NCBI GenBank assembly: GCA_944324645.1
Contig: CALUXB010000003.1
Location: 83,728-147,727, forward strand
Source of the DNA: an uncultured Elusimicrobiales bacterium
GTDB lineage: Bacteria > Elusimicrobiota > Elusimicrobia > Elusimicrobiales > Elusimicrobiaceae
Length of the DNA: 64,000 nucleotides
Direction: 5' to 3'
The notes beneath the pieces are model-generated. The model did no database searches, had not been told where the DNA came from, and saw nothing but the letters and a program-made list of their open reading frames with translations. The position numbers were made by a program, and so were the translations under genes. Positions 44,439 to 53,009 of this stretch are shown here, in pieces (within the stretch, counting starts at the first letter, position 1; each line of letters begins with the position of its first letter).

Positions 44439-46322
44439 ATGGCTAAAATTATTGGTATTGACTTGGGCACTTCCAACACCGCCGCGGCGGTTATGGAAGG
44501 AGGCAGAGGGACTATTATCCCTTCCGCCGAAGGCAGCTCCATCGGCGGCAAAGCGTTTCCGTCTTATGTGGCGTTCACCAAAGACGGTCAGCGTTTGGTG
44601 GGTGAGCCGGCCCGCCGGCAGGCTATTGCCAACCCGGAAGGCACGGTCACCGCGTTCAAACGCAAAATGGGGGAAAATTACAAATATAATCTGCGCGGAC
44701 AGGAATTTACACCGCAGCAGCTCTCTGCTTTCGTGTTGCAGAAAGTGAAAAAAGACGCCGAGGCGTTTTTAGGTGAACCGGTGGAAAAAGCCGTCATCAC
44801 TGTGCCTGCGTATTTTAACGACAACCAGCGCCAAGCCACTAAAGACGCCGGCCGCATTGCCGGGTTGGAAGTGGTGCGCTTGGTGAACGAGCCGACGGCT
44901 GCCGCTTTGGCTTTTGGTATTGATAAAGCCGGCAAAGAGCAAAAGATTTTGGTCTTTGACCTGGGCGGCGGCACGTTGGATGTAACCATTATGGAAATGG
45001 GCAAAGAAGGCACCTTTGACGTGCTGGCCACTTCTGGCGATACGCAGTTGGGCGGCACAGATATGGACAATGCCATTATTGCCTGGATGGTAGATGAATT
45101 TAAAAAGAGCACCGGCATTGATTTGTCTGCTGACAAACAGGCCCAACAGCGCCTCAAAGAAGCGGCTGAAAAAGCCAAGATTGAACTGTCCACCACGATG
45201 GAAACGGACATCAACCTGCCCTTCATCAGCGCCGACAGCACCGGTCCTAAACACCTGGAGCTCAAACTCTCCCGCGCCAAACTGGAAAGCTTGGTGGACG
45301 GCATTGTTAAACGCTGCGGCAAGTCTATTGACCAGGCTTTGTCTGACGCGCAACTGAGCGCCTCCGGCGTGGACCGCATTATCTTGGTCGGCGGGCCGAC
45401 CCGTATGCCGATTGTGCAGAAATATGTGGAAGACCACGTGGGCAAGAAAATTGAACGCGGCATTGACCCGATGGAATGCGTGGCTATCGGTGCCTCTGTG
45501 CAGGCCGGTATTTTGACCGGGGAAGTGAAAGACGTGCTCTTGTTGGACGTGACCCCGCTGTCTTTGGGTTTGGAAACCTTGGGCGGCGTGTGCACGCGCC
45601 TCATTGAGCGCAACACCACGATCCCGGTGCGCAAGACGCAGATTTTCTCTACCGCGTCTGACAACCAGCCCGCGGTAACCATTAACGTCTTGCAGGGTGA
45701 ACGCCCGATGGCTAAAGACAATGTGCCCCTGGGCAAGTTTGACCTTGACGGCATTCCGCCCGCTCCGCGCGGCGTACCGCAGATTGAAGTGACGTTTGAT
45801 ATTGATGCCAACGGTATTTTGAATGTATCTGCCAAAGACCTGGGCACCAATAAAGAACAACACATCACCATCAGCTCGCCCAACAAACTCAGCGATGCGG
45901 AAGTAGAAAAATTCGTCAAAGACGCAGAGAAATTTGCCGAAGAAGACAAAAAGCACAAAGAGTTTGTGGAAGCCAAAAACGAAGGCGACAGCGTGCTCTA
46001 TCAGACCGAAAAGGCCTTGAAAGACTACGGCGACAAAGTGTCTCAGGATGACCGCTTGGCCATTGACCGCGCGTTAAACGACTTGCGCGACGCGCTCAAG
46101 ACCGAAGACGCCGCCAAAATCCGCTCCGCCAAAGACGCGGCTTTGCAAGCCAGCCAAAAACTGGGTGAAGCAATGTATAAATCCCAGCAGCAAGCCCAAG
46201 CCGGTGCGGCCGGCGCCCAGCAGCAAGCGGGTGCCCAGCCCGGCCCGGATGCGGCCCAACAGGCCGCAGGGGCCAACGGCGGCAAAGACGATGTGGTAGA
46301 AGCCGAAGTGGTAGATAAATAA
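44439..46322 (+). CDS. dnaK: Chaperone protein DnaK (Hsp70)
   Basis: 627 residues. The ATPase domain is clear: [36 protein letters not shown] and [13 protein letters not shown]. The substrate domain follows with [17 protein letters not shown] and the helical lid. The C-terminus is Gln/Ala/Gly-rich and ends in [11 protein letters not shown] (EEVD-like). An AAGGAG site precedes the ATG. The gene ends with a strong terminator at 46342, so dnaJ is not on the same transcript. Confidence 0.98.
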   Translation: MAKIIGIDLGTSNTAAAVMEGGRGTIIPSAEGSSIGGKAFPSYVAFTKDGQRLVGEPARRQAIANPEGTVTAFKRKMGENYKYNLRGQEFTPQQLSAFVLQKVKKDAEAFLGEPVEKAVITVPAYFNDNQRQATKDAGRIAGLEVVRLVNEPTAAALAFGIDKAGKEQKILVFDLGGGTLDVTIMEMGKEGTFDVLATSGDTQLGGTDMDNAIIAWMVDEFKKSTGIDLSADKQAQQRLKEAAEKAKIELSTTMETDINLPFISADSTGPKHLELKLSRAKLESLVDGIVKRCGKSIDQALSDAQLSASGVDRIILVGGPTRMPIVQKYVEDHVGKKIERGIDPMECVAIGASVQAGILTGEVKDVLLLDVTPLSLGLETLGGVCTRLIERNTTIPVRKTQIFSTASDNQPAVTINVLQGERPMAKDNVPLGKFDLDGIPPAPRGVPQIEVTFDIDANGILNVSAKDLGTNKEQHITISSPNKLSDAEVEKFVKDAEKFAEEDKKHKEFVEAKNEGDSVLYQTEKALKDYGDKVSQDDRLAIDRALNDLRDALKTEDAAKIRSAKDAALQASQKLGEAMYKSQQQAQAGAAGAQQQAGAQPGPDAAQQAAGANGGKDDVVEAEVVDK

Positions 46323-46341
46323 TAAGACTTGCTAGCATACC

Positions 46342-46376
46342 AAAACCCGCCTGCAGAAATGCAGGCGGGTTTTTTG
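46342..46376 (+). terminator. Terminator after dnaK
   Basis: AACCCGCCTGC (46344-46354) pairs with GCAGGCGGGTT (46361-46371), then TTTTTG. Confidence 0.94.
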
Positions 46377-46480
46377 TAGAGAAAAAGAGACCTGGGCCGG
46401 ATATGTTTATCCAAGCTATTTTGGAAAAGCGATAGTTTTTTGTTTTTAATGATAAACTTTGGTGCGAGTCAATAGAAAGG

Positions 46481-46539
46481 GCTTGCATTGTTTTTTTTTT
46501 TTGATAAATTTTGCGTATGAGCAAAATTTATCAAAAAAA
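46481..46539 (+). promoter_or_regulatory. Pilin control module, copy 2
   Basis: The design is the same as at 36151: TTGCAT (46483-46488), a 12-T tract (46491-46502), and extended -10 TGaTAAATT (46502-46510). A perfect 19-bp inverted repeat (arms 46496-46514 and 46521-46539) surrounds the loop GTATGA that contains the ATG at 46517. Apart from one extra T, copy 2 is identical to copy 1 over the shared core. Confidence 0.6.
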
Positions 46540-47089
46540 TATCTCCGATGTAAAAATCCCCACAAAATGCCATTTTGGCGGTTTTACGCTTGTGGAACTT
46601 TTGGTGGTGGTTCTCATTATCGGTATTTTGGCTGCTATTGCGCTGCCCCAATATGAGGCGGCCGTGTTGCGTAGCCGTATGGCAGAGCTGGTAACGGGAG
46701 TCCGCAGCATAAGAGACGCCGAAGAGCGGTATTTTATGGCAACTGGGGAGTATACTTCGGATTGGAACAATTTAGATATTTCTGTGGGGCAGGCAACAAA
46801 CGTTGAAGAAGAACGAGTTTCTTCAAATGGAAATATTTTTCGCTTATATGCAGGAGAAGAATATGACGGCGGTTTTGTGGCGGGGAGCATTCCTCAAAAA
46901 GTGGCTGTTACAATGTATTTTGCCAGCGCGGCCAAACTCCGAGGCCATGTCGCGCGTTGCTATGCGATAGCAGATGACAAAGCGGCTAATCAAGCCTGTC
47001 TTTCAGCAGGCGGAAATTTGAAAGCTTCCAATGAGGAGTGTAATTTGGGGCAAGGACAAAAAAAATGTAATGTCTATGTTTTATGGTAA
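46517..47089 (+). CDS. Type IV pilin-like protein 2
   Basis: 190 residues. The first seven residues (MSKIYQK) are identical to pilin 1 because they are encoded inside the shared inverted repeat. The leader ends in GG, then [28 protein letters not shown] (Glu at +5). The globular part contains DAEERYFMATGEYTSDWNNLDI, and the C-terminal Cys pair lies in CYAIADDKAANQACLSAGG. It sits between dnaK and dnaJ, with its own promoter and terminator, as if inserted into the heat-shock cluster. Confidence 0.87.
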   Translation: MSKIYQKNISDVKIPTKCHFGGFTLVELLVVVLIIGILAAIALPQYEAAVLRSRMAELVTGVRSIRDAEERYFMATGEYTSDWNNLDISVGQATNVEEERVSSNGNIFRLYAGEEYDGGFVAGSIPQKVAVTMYFASAAKLRGHVARCYAIADDKAANQACLSAGGNLKASNEECNLGQGQKKCNVYVLW

Positions 47090-47110
47090 GGAAGCTTCTT
47101 TCGAATTAAC

Positions 47111-47142
47111 AAACAGCCCCTTTCCAAAAGGGGCTGTTTTAT
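47111..47142 (+). terminator. Terminator of pilin 2
   Basis: AAACAGCCCCTTT (47111-47123), a short CCA loop, AAAGGGGCTGTTT (47127-47139), then TAT. Confidence 0.85.
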
Positions 47143-47249
47143 GTGACATCAGTTTATTTATGGCACCGTGCGCGCAAGGCTGCCAAATTTAATAAAATAT
47201 ACATATAGAGAAAGAAAGCAAAATTTAGTTTAATTTATCCTTTTGTTTT

Positions 47250-48365
47250 ATGCCTACAGCTATGAAAGAAGATTATTATGAGATTTTAGGTATTTCCCGC
47301 ACGGCCAGCGAAACGGAAATAAAATCCGCCTTTCGCCGCCAAGCTATGAAATACCACCCGGACCGTAACCCCGGCAATAAACAGGCCGAAGAACAATTTA
47401 AGAAAATCAATGAGGCCTTTTCCGTCTTGTCGGACCCTTCCAAAAAACAAATGTACGACCAATACGGCCACGCCGGCGTGAACGCCGGTGCCGGCGGGTT
47501 TAACGGGTTTAATGCGTCCGGCTTTGCCGATGTGGGCGATATCTTTGGCTCTATGTTTGGCGATATCTTTGGCGGCGGTTTTGGATCTGCCCGCGGCGGC
47601 AAACCCCGGGCCCAGCGCGGAGAAGATTTAAAAGTGGATGTGGATTTAACCTTGGAGCAGGCCTACAGCGGATTAGAGAAAGAAGTGTCCTATACCCGCG
47701 TGGACCGCTGTGCCGTGTGCGGCGGAAGCGGGGCCGAAGAAGGCAGCTCGGTTAAAACTTGCCGTTCCTGCAACGGCAGCGGCAGCGTGGTGTACCGCCA
47801 GGGCTTTTTCAGTATGCGCCAAACCTGCCCCGATTGCGGCGGCAAAGGAACGGTGGTAGAAAAACCGTGTAAGAAATGCCGCGGCAGCGGGGTGGAAAAC
47901 GTAAAAGAAAACATTACCGTCAAAATCCCCTCCGGCGTGCGCACCGGCATTACGCTGCGCGTCAATAACGGCGGCGATATTGGCACCAATGGCGGCGGCT
48001 ATGGGGATTTGTATGTGGAAATCCGCGTCAAAGAACATAAAATTTTTAAGCGCGACGGGGACAACTTGGTCATAGACGCGCAAATTACCTATCCGCAAGC
48101 GGTTTTGGGCGGTAGTATCAAAGTGCCCACCATTGAAGGCAAAGAAGTGGAAGTGGATATCCCCAAAGGCACCCAATTTGGCGAAGTGCTTAAAATGCAG
48201 GGCTGCGGTATGCCCAAACTGGGCAAGAAAGGCTTTGGGGATTTGCTTGTCAACGTCAAAATAGAAGTGCCCAAACGTCCTACCGCCCGGCAGAAAGAAC
48301 TGCTGGAAGAGCTGGCCAAAGAAACCGGCGGCAAGAAAAGTTTTTTTGAAAAGTTGTTTGATTAG
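47250..48365 (+). CDS. dnaJ: Chaperone protein DnaJ (Hsp40)
   Basis: 371 residues. The J domain has YHPDRNPGNKQAEEQFKKI (HPD near residue 31). A Gly/Phe-rich linker is followed by four zinc motifs: CAVCGGSG, CRSCNGSG, CPDCGGKG and CKKCRGSG. The C-terminal peptide-binding domains complete a type I DnaJ. The ATG at 47250 has no ribosome site; the ATG at 47262 (MKEDYYEILG) is an equally good start and closer to usual DnaJ N-termini. It is transcribed apart from dnaK; no CIRCE is seen upstream. Confidence 0.96.
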   Translation: MPTAMKEDYYEILGISRTASETEIKSAFRRQAMKYHPDRNPGNKQAEEQFKKINEAFSVLSDPSKKQMYDQYGHAGVNAGAGGFNGFNASGFADVGDIFGSMFGDIFGGGFGSARGGKPRAQRGEDLKVDVDLTLEQAYSGLEKEVSYTRVDRCAVCGGSGAEEGSSVKTCRSCNGSGSVVYRQGFFSMRQTCPDCGGKGTVVEKPCKKCRGSGVENVKENITVKIPSGVRTGITLRVNNGGDIGTNGGGYGDLYVEIRVKEHKIFKRDGDNLVIDAQITYPQAVLGGSIKVPTIEGKEVEVDIPKGTQFGEVLKMQGCGMPKLGKKGFGDLLVNVKIEVPKRPTARQKELLEELAKETGGKKSFFEKLFD

Positions 48366-48370
48366 TAAAT

Positions 48371-48399
48371 AAAGGGGAGCCAATGCCCCTTTTCTTTTG
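48371..48399 (+). terminator. Terminator after dnaJ
   Basis: AAAGGGG (48371-48377) pairs with CCCCTTT (48386-48392), followed by TCTTTTG. Confidence 0.82.
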
Positions 48400-48453
48400 T
48401 TTGGAAATCTTTATAATTATATAGAAGACTATTTCTTAACAAGAAGTCGGGTT

Positions 48454-48954
48454 ATGAAAAACTATTTTTCTGATAAAGCGCAAGGATTCACCCTTATAGA
48501 ACTGTTAGTCGTGGTGCTGATTATCGGCATCTTGTCTGCGATTGCCTTGCCGCAGTATGCTGCGGCGGTGGAAAAGGCCCGCACGGCGGAAGCTTTGCAA
48601 AATATTCGGGTTATAGAAGAACAATTAAAGTTTTATGCCCTACAGAATCCCGGAACGGAAGGATTTTTTAAAGACGTGACCAATGTGGATTTGTCCGGTG
48701 GAACGTGGGATAACAATACTCCCTCTACCTATGAAACAAAGCTCTTTTATTATACACATCCTTATGTTGACGATGAGGGAACTTTGCAGATAGAAGTTTC
48801 TCGCGACGATAGTAGCGCATATTACAAATTCTGGGTTGCTGGAAATGTGAAAAATCCGGAACGCTATTGCTACAATGGTTTTACGGCTATTGGAACAAAA
48901 ATTTGCAAAGGATTGGAAGGCCAGGGCTGGCAGTATGTGGAAGGGGATTTTTAA
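48454..48954 (+). CDS. Type IV pilin-like protein 3
   Basis: 166 residues from the ATG at 48454. The short leader MKNYFSDKAQG is followed by FTLIELLVVVLIIGILSAIALPQYAAAV (cleavage before Phe, Glu at +5). The globular domain has EEQLKFYALQNPGTEGFF and a C-terminal Cys pair in CYNGFTAIGTKICKGLEG. It lacks the hairpin/T-tract module of the other two; a TATAAT lies at 48412-48417, about 37 bases before the ATG. The frame is open 19 codons further, but those codons lack a prepilin-like leader. Confidence 0.86.
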   Translation: MKNYFSDKAQGFTLIELLVVVLIIGILSAIALPQYAAAVEKARTAEALQNIRVIEEQLKFYALQNPGTEGFFKDVTNVDLSGGTWDNNTPSTYETKLFYYTHPYVDDEGTLQIEVSRDDSSAYYKFWVAGNVKNPERYCYNGFTAIGTKICKGLEGQGWQYVEGDF

Positions 48955-48991
48955 ATAAATAGCAGCCGCTTTAAAATTCATCTTGCTTAGA

Positions 48992-49023
48992 TAAAACAGC
49001 CGCTTTTAAAAGCGGCTGTTTTA
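48992..49023. terminator. Bidirectional terminator between pilin 3 and murC
   Basis: A perfect palindrome: AAAACAGCCGCTTTT and AAAAGCGGCTGTTTT. It serves both convergent genes. Confidence 0.85.
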
Positions 49024-49043
49024 TATCCAAGTATATTTGCAGT

Positions 49044-50462
49044 TTATTTCTTATACGCCATACAGCAGTTGCCCAGCATACACTCTTGGCAGGTGCAGGT
49101 GCATTTGGGAGTGTTCTCTATGGCAGAGAGGAGCTTTTTGGCAAAGTCCGTCAGCGTGGGGTCGCGCGCGCCCAATACCAGCAAGATATCGCCGGGTTGT
49201 GCCGCAGCTGCCATAGCAGAAAGAATTTTTTCGCGGCAGGGGTCAAAGTCCGCATTGACGCCGTTGCGTTTAAGGCCTTCATAAATATTTTTGCTGCTTA
49301 CCCCTTCAGGCACGGTGCCGCCGGGATAATACACTTCCGTCAGCCAAATATGGTCGTCTTTGCCCAGGCAAAGGCTTAAATTTTCCACAAATTCCGGCGT
49401 GAGCATTTTGACCGAAACAAAAGCGTGCGGCTGGTAAAATGCCAATACCCGTTTGCCGCGCAAATGCGCCGCGTCAATGGTGGCGTGCAGTTTGTGGGGG
49501 TTGTGGGCAAAGTCGTCAATGACTTCAATGTTATTGTAACTGCCAATAGAAGCAAAGCGCCGCGCAATGCCAGAAAATTTTTCCAGCGCTTCGGCCGCCG
49601 TTTTTAAATCCACCCCGCATTCCAGCGCGGCCGCCACGGCGGCGGTAGCGTTAGCTACGTTATGCAGGCCGGGAATATTTAAATGAAATTTCTGCCCGTT
49701 AATAGTAAAATCAGAGCCAAAGCCGTCTGCGCGGATATCTTCCGGATGAATATCGCCGCTGTGCAGACCAAACGTTTTGGCCCCGGCTCCGGCGGCTTTT
49801 AAATTGTCTTCTTCCACATTGACGATGGCGTTTTGGCAGTTCTTTACAAACTGCGTAAAGAAGCCTTGCAAAACGTCAATTTCTTTATGGTCTTTGCGCA
49901 GGTTGAGGCACAGCCCCAAATAGGGGTGGTATTTGACGATGGAGCCGTCGCTCTCGTCGGCTTCAATGACTAGCAAGTCGGACGCTCCTTTATACACATT
50001 GCCGAATACGCCCTGTTCTTTTTGCAAAGACAAAATAGCCGCCCCGGTAATGACGGAGGGGCTTTTGCCCGCATACATTAAAATTTCATACACCATAGCC
50101 GTAGTAGTGCTTTTGCCGCTGGTGCCGGACACGGCAATCGTGCGGTGCTCTGCCACGTGTTTAGCCAGCAGCTCAGAGCGGTGCATAGTAGGAATATCCA
50201 GCTCTTTGGCTTTTTGCAGCTCTAGGTTATCCCCCTCAATGGCGGAAGAGAGAATAACCAGGTCGGTATCTTTGTCCAGCCCGCTGCCGTCTTGCGGGTA
50301 AAGTTTTATATTTAGCTTTTTGAGGTAATCCCACAACGCTAAATCGGTGTATCCTTTGCTAATCAAGCGGTCGGAGCCGGTAACCGTGTCTCCTCCCATA
50401 GCGTGCAGCTGCGCCAGCGCGCTCATTCCCACGCCGCCAATACCTATAAAATGAATTTTCAT
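49044..50462 (-). CDS. murC: MurC-like UDP-N-acetylmuramate--L-alanine ligase with a Cys-rich tail
   Basis: 472 residues. IHFIGIGGVGMSALAQLHAMG is the MurC UDP-binding loop. The ATP loop reads SGTSGKSTTT rather than the usual GTHGKTTT. EADESDGSIVKYHPYLGLCLNLRKDH, NIPGLHNVANATAAVAAAL, IDDFAHNPHKLHATI and FYQPHAF follow the Mur-ligase order. The last ~20 residues contain six Cys (CTCTCQECMLGNCC), which is unusual. It overlaps dapB as ATGA. Mpl or another alanine-adding relative is possible, but I see no other murC in the window. Confidence 0.83.
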   Translation of the reverse strand: MKIHFIGIGGVGMSALAQLHAMGGDTVTGSDRLISKGYTDLALWDYLKKLNIKLYPQDGSGLDKDTDLVILSSAIEGDNLELQKAKELDIPTMHRSELLAKHVAEHRTIAVSGTSGKSTTTAMVYEILMYAGKSPSVITGAAILSLQKEQGVFGNVYKGASDLLVIEADESDGSIVKYHPYLGLCLNLRKDHKEIDVLQGFFTQFVKNCQNAIVNVEEDNLKAAGAGAKTFGLHSGDIHPEDIRADGFGSDFTINGQKFHLNIPGLHNVANATAAVAAALECGVDLKTAAEALEKFSGIARRFASIGSYNNIEVIDDFAHNPHKLHATIDAAHLRGKRVLAFYQPHAFVSVKMLTPEFVENLSLCLGKDDHIWLTEVYYPGGTVPEGVSSKNIYEGLKRNGVNADFDPCREKILSAMAAAAQPGDILLVLGARDPTLTDFAKKLLSAIENTPKCTCTCQECMLGNCCMAYKK

Positions 50463-51145
50463 TCTTTTCTGTCCTTTTTAGAAGATTTAAGTATAAAAGA
50501 AGCAAAATCCTGCATCGTATAAAATCCCGCCGGCTGATGCACCAGCCACGCCGCCACCTGCACGGCAGAATCGGCAAATAAATCCCGGCTTAATGCTTCG
50601 TGCTTAAGTACAATTTTATCATAGCTCCCCAGCAGGGTTAAAATATGCGTTCCGGGCACTTCGCCAAAGCGTTCATAGGAAATGCGCTGTGGCGGAAGCC
50701 CCAGGCTTTCGGCCAGTTTTTTGGCGGTGCCGGAGGGGGCGTCTTTTTTGTGCACGTGGTGTATTTCGTGCAAAGCCATTTCATAACCGCGGTACATTTG
50801 GGCGGCTTTTTTGAGCAATTCCCCAAAGAAATATACGCTCAGACTCACATTGGGCGCGTAAAAGAGGGGGATATGGTGTTCTTCCTGCATTTGAAACAAA
50901 AACCGTTCCGGCAAATTGGTGGTGCCAATCAGACAAGCCGCTTTTTGTTCCTGCGCCAAAGACAACGCTTCCTGCGCTCCCTGTGGGGAAGAAAAATCTA
51001 TAATGATGTCCGCTTTTTGGGTGACTTGCTGGCCCGCTTCGCGCAGGGCGGCCACTTCCAGCCCCCGCTGCGGTGTTTGTGCAATAATGCGGGCGATAGC
51101 TTGGCCCATTTTGCCGTTGGCGCCGTTGATGATTACTTTTTTCAC
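50459..51145 (-). CDS. dapB: 4-hydroxy-tetrahydrodipicolinate reductase
   Basis: 228 residues, slightly short for DapB. INGANGKMGQAIARII is the dinucleotide loop, IIDFSSPQG and LIGTTNL line the active site, and EIHHVHKKDAPSGTAKKL is the signature (His and Lys of catalysis). It makes tetrahydrodipicolinate for meso-DAP and lysine. Both ends overlap their neighbours by four bases (asd before it, murC after it), so the four genes form a tight operon. Confidence 0.95.
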   Translation of the reverse strand: MKKVIINGANGKMGQAIARIIAQTPQRGLEVAALREAGQQVTQKADIIIDFSSPQGAQEALSLAQEQKAACLIGTTNLPERFLFQMQEEHHIPLFYAPNVSLSVYFFGELLKKAAQMYRGYEMALHEIHHVHKKDAPSGTAKKLAESLGLPPQRISYERFGEVPGTHILTLLGSYDKIVLKHEALSRDLFADSAVQVAAWLVHQPAGFYTMQDFASFILKSSKKDRKE

Positions 51146-52020
51146 AGGTATTTCTCCAAAAGCAGCTGCACGATTTGCCGCGCGTTCATGGCGGCCCCTT
51201 TAAGCAGGTTGTCAAAGGTAATGAAATAGTGAATAATGTTGGGCTCTTCCACATCGCGGCGCAGGCGGCAGGCATAGGTGGTTTCCTGCCCGCTGGCTTG
51301 TTTAGGGGTAATGATTTCCTCGCTATAGGCCAAATGCGGGAAAGCGTTCCACAGTTTTTTGACTTGTTCTAAATCAAATGGTTCCTGCGCTTTGAGCGTC
51401 ACACCCAAGGAGTGGGCGTTTTCCACCGCCACGCGTACGGTATGCGGATAAACTTTGACTTTGGGCAAGTCCAAAATTTTGCGCGTTTCGTACAGCCCTT
51501 TCAGTTCTTCAGAAGTATAGCCGTTGTCCTGCACGGAGCCAATGAGCGGCACGCAGTTATTCTCATACAAAGAGCCGGGCGTATGGAAATCTTCCAGCAG
51601 TTTCTTGCCACCGCCGCTGATGGCCTGGTACGAGCAGAAAAACACTTCTGTCAAATGATAATGCGGCATCAGTGGCGCCATCGTCATCACTAGACCGGTG
51701 GTGGTGCAATTGGGGCTGGCAATCAAACGCGTGTCTTTCGTAATCGTTTGCGGGTTGATTTCCGGGATAACCAACGGCACCTGCGGGTCCTGGCGATAGT
51801 AGGCGGACATATCCACTATGTGCCCTATGCGGTCTTTTAACTGTTCGTAGAGGCGGGCGCTGTCTGCATTGTCGGTGCACAGTACGGCGGCGTCTAGGGC
51901 CGGGATTTCATCGTTGCGGCCAAACAGTTTGACCTCAAAGGGAATGGTGATTTTTTTAAATTCTTCTTGCAGCGTCCGGCCCACCAGGCCGTTGGCGCCA
52001 ATAATGCCTACCGTTTTCAT
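51142..52020 (-). CDS. asd: Aspartate-semialdehyde dehydrogenase
   Basis: 292 residues, about 40 shorter than usual. GIIGANGLVGRTL binds NADP, SPNCTTTGLVMTMAPL holds the catalytic Cys, and SYQAISGGGKKLLEDF plus HTVRVAVENAHS (active-site His region) follow. It reduces aspartyl phosphate to the semialdehyde that DapA uses. It lies 8 bases after dapA. Confidence 0.93.
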   Translation of the reverse strand: MKTVGIIGANGLVGRTLQEEFKKITIPFEVKLFGRNDEIPALDAAVLCTDNADSARLYEQLKDRIGHIVDMSAYYRQDPQVPLVIPEINPQTITKDTRLIASPNCTTTGLVMTMAPLMPHYHLTEVFFCSYQAISGGGKKLLEDFHTPGSLYENNCVPLIGSVQDNGYTSEELKGLYETRKILDLPKVKVYPHTVRVAVENAHSLGVTLKAQEPFDLEQVKKLWNAFPHLAYSEEIITPKQASGQETTYACRLRRDVEEPNIIHYFITFDNLLKGAAMNARQIVQLLLEKYL

Positions 52021-52028
52021 AACGACTC

Positions 52029-52913
52029 CTAGATTAATAAAGATTTATCGGTTTGTTTTAGCACAGCGTCTAATTTTTCTTTGTGTACATCAGATATTTC
52101 ACCTAAAGGCAAACGAACGGTGGCGCCCCCTACGCCCAAACGGGAAAGCAGATACTTGACGCAAGTGGGGTTGGTTTCCCAGTAACAGACCTTAATCAGC
52201 GGGTACGCCTTGCGGAAGATGGAAAACGCTTTTTCCGTTTCGCCTTTTTGCCAGGCTTTATATATTTTGACAAAAGCCGGCGCCAGTACGTTGGCTGCGG
52301 CGCTGATAATGCCGGAAGAATTAATAGCTAAATACTGCGGAAACAAATCGTCGTTGCCGCACAGATAATCCAACGGGCCGGCAAATTCCACGGCGGTATC
52401 GGTTACGCGCGCCATATCGTAGTCTGCTTCTTTGACGGCTTTGATTTCCGGCACGCTTTGCAGCAGCTGGCGCAATACGTCGGCGGAAAGTTTGAGCCCG
52501 GTGCGGCCCGGAATGTGATAAAGCACTATAGGCGCGCCCAGTTCGCCGGCACGGCGAAAATGTTCTATTAAGCCGGAAGGATTGGGTTTGTTGTAATACG
52601 GGGTAACGATTAATACGCCGTCAGGGTGGTGCTTTAATGCGGCTTCGGTGTTTTGCAGCATCGTGCGGGTGCAGTTGGTGCCGGTGCCGATGATGATTTT
52701 GACGCGGCGGTCAATTTGTTTAACAGCGGCGCAGAGCAGTTCGTCTTTTTCTGCTTCGTCCATTGTGGCGGCTTCGGCGGTAGTACCCAAGAGTACCAAG
52801 CCGTCTATACCGGAGGCGATTTGTTTTTCAATCAAAGTTTCCAGCGCTTGGAAATCGGTTTTTCCACCGGCGGTGAACGGGGTGGCTAGTGCAGTATATA
52901 CACCTGTGAACAT
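52029..52913 (-). CDS. dapA: 4-hydroxy-tetrahydrodipicolinate synthase
   Basis: 294 residues. TALATPFTAGGKTDFQAL, LGTTAEAATM (normally GTTGE), VTPYYNKPNPSGLIEHF with the catalytic Tyr, and IKAVKEADYD with the Schiff-base Lys identify DapA. It condenses pyruvate with aspartate semialdehyde. AGGAGG precedes the ATG. It is the first gene of dapA-asd-dapB-murC. Confidence 0.95.
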   Translation of the reverse strand: MFTGVYTALATPFTAGGKTDFQALETLIEKQIASGIDGLVLLGTTAEAATMDEAEKDELLCAAVKQIDRRVKIIIGTGTNCTRTMLQNTEAALKHHPDGVLIVTPYYNKPNPSGLIEHFRRAGELGAPIVLYHIPGRTGLKLSADVLRQLLQSVPEIKAVKEADYDMARVTDTAVEFAGPLDYLCGNDDLFPQYLAINSSGIISAAANVLAPAFVKIYKAWQKGETEKAFSIFRKAYPLIKVCYWETNPTCVKYLLSRLGVGGATVRLPLGEISDVHKEKLDAVLKQTDKSLLI

Positions 52914-52951
52914 ATTTCCTCCTCTGGGCCGCTATAGGCAGCCGCATTTAC

Positions 52952-52980
52952 TTATTTATTCTAGCATTAATTGCTATAAT
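52952..52980. promoter_or_regulatory. Divergent extended -10 promoters of dapA and sppA
   Basis: Plus strand: TGcTATAAT at 52972-52980 for sppA. Minus strand: TGcTAGAAT covering 52958-52966 for dapA. The two boxes lie only 5 bases apart in opposite orientations, so initiation on one strand should hinder the other. Confidence 0.6.
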
Positions 52981-53009
52981 GGAGAGAGTTTTTAACAAAG
53001 GGGTGCTTT

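Noticed and set aside
44678..45976. Long open frames of about 400-430 codons on the minus strand opposite dnaK.
   Set aside because: They mirror the codon bias of a highly expressed gene, have no ribosome site, and encode no recognisable protein.
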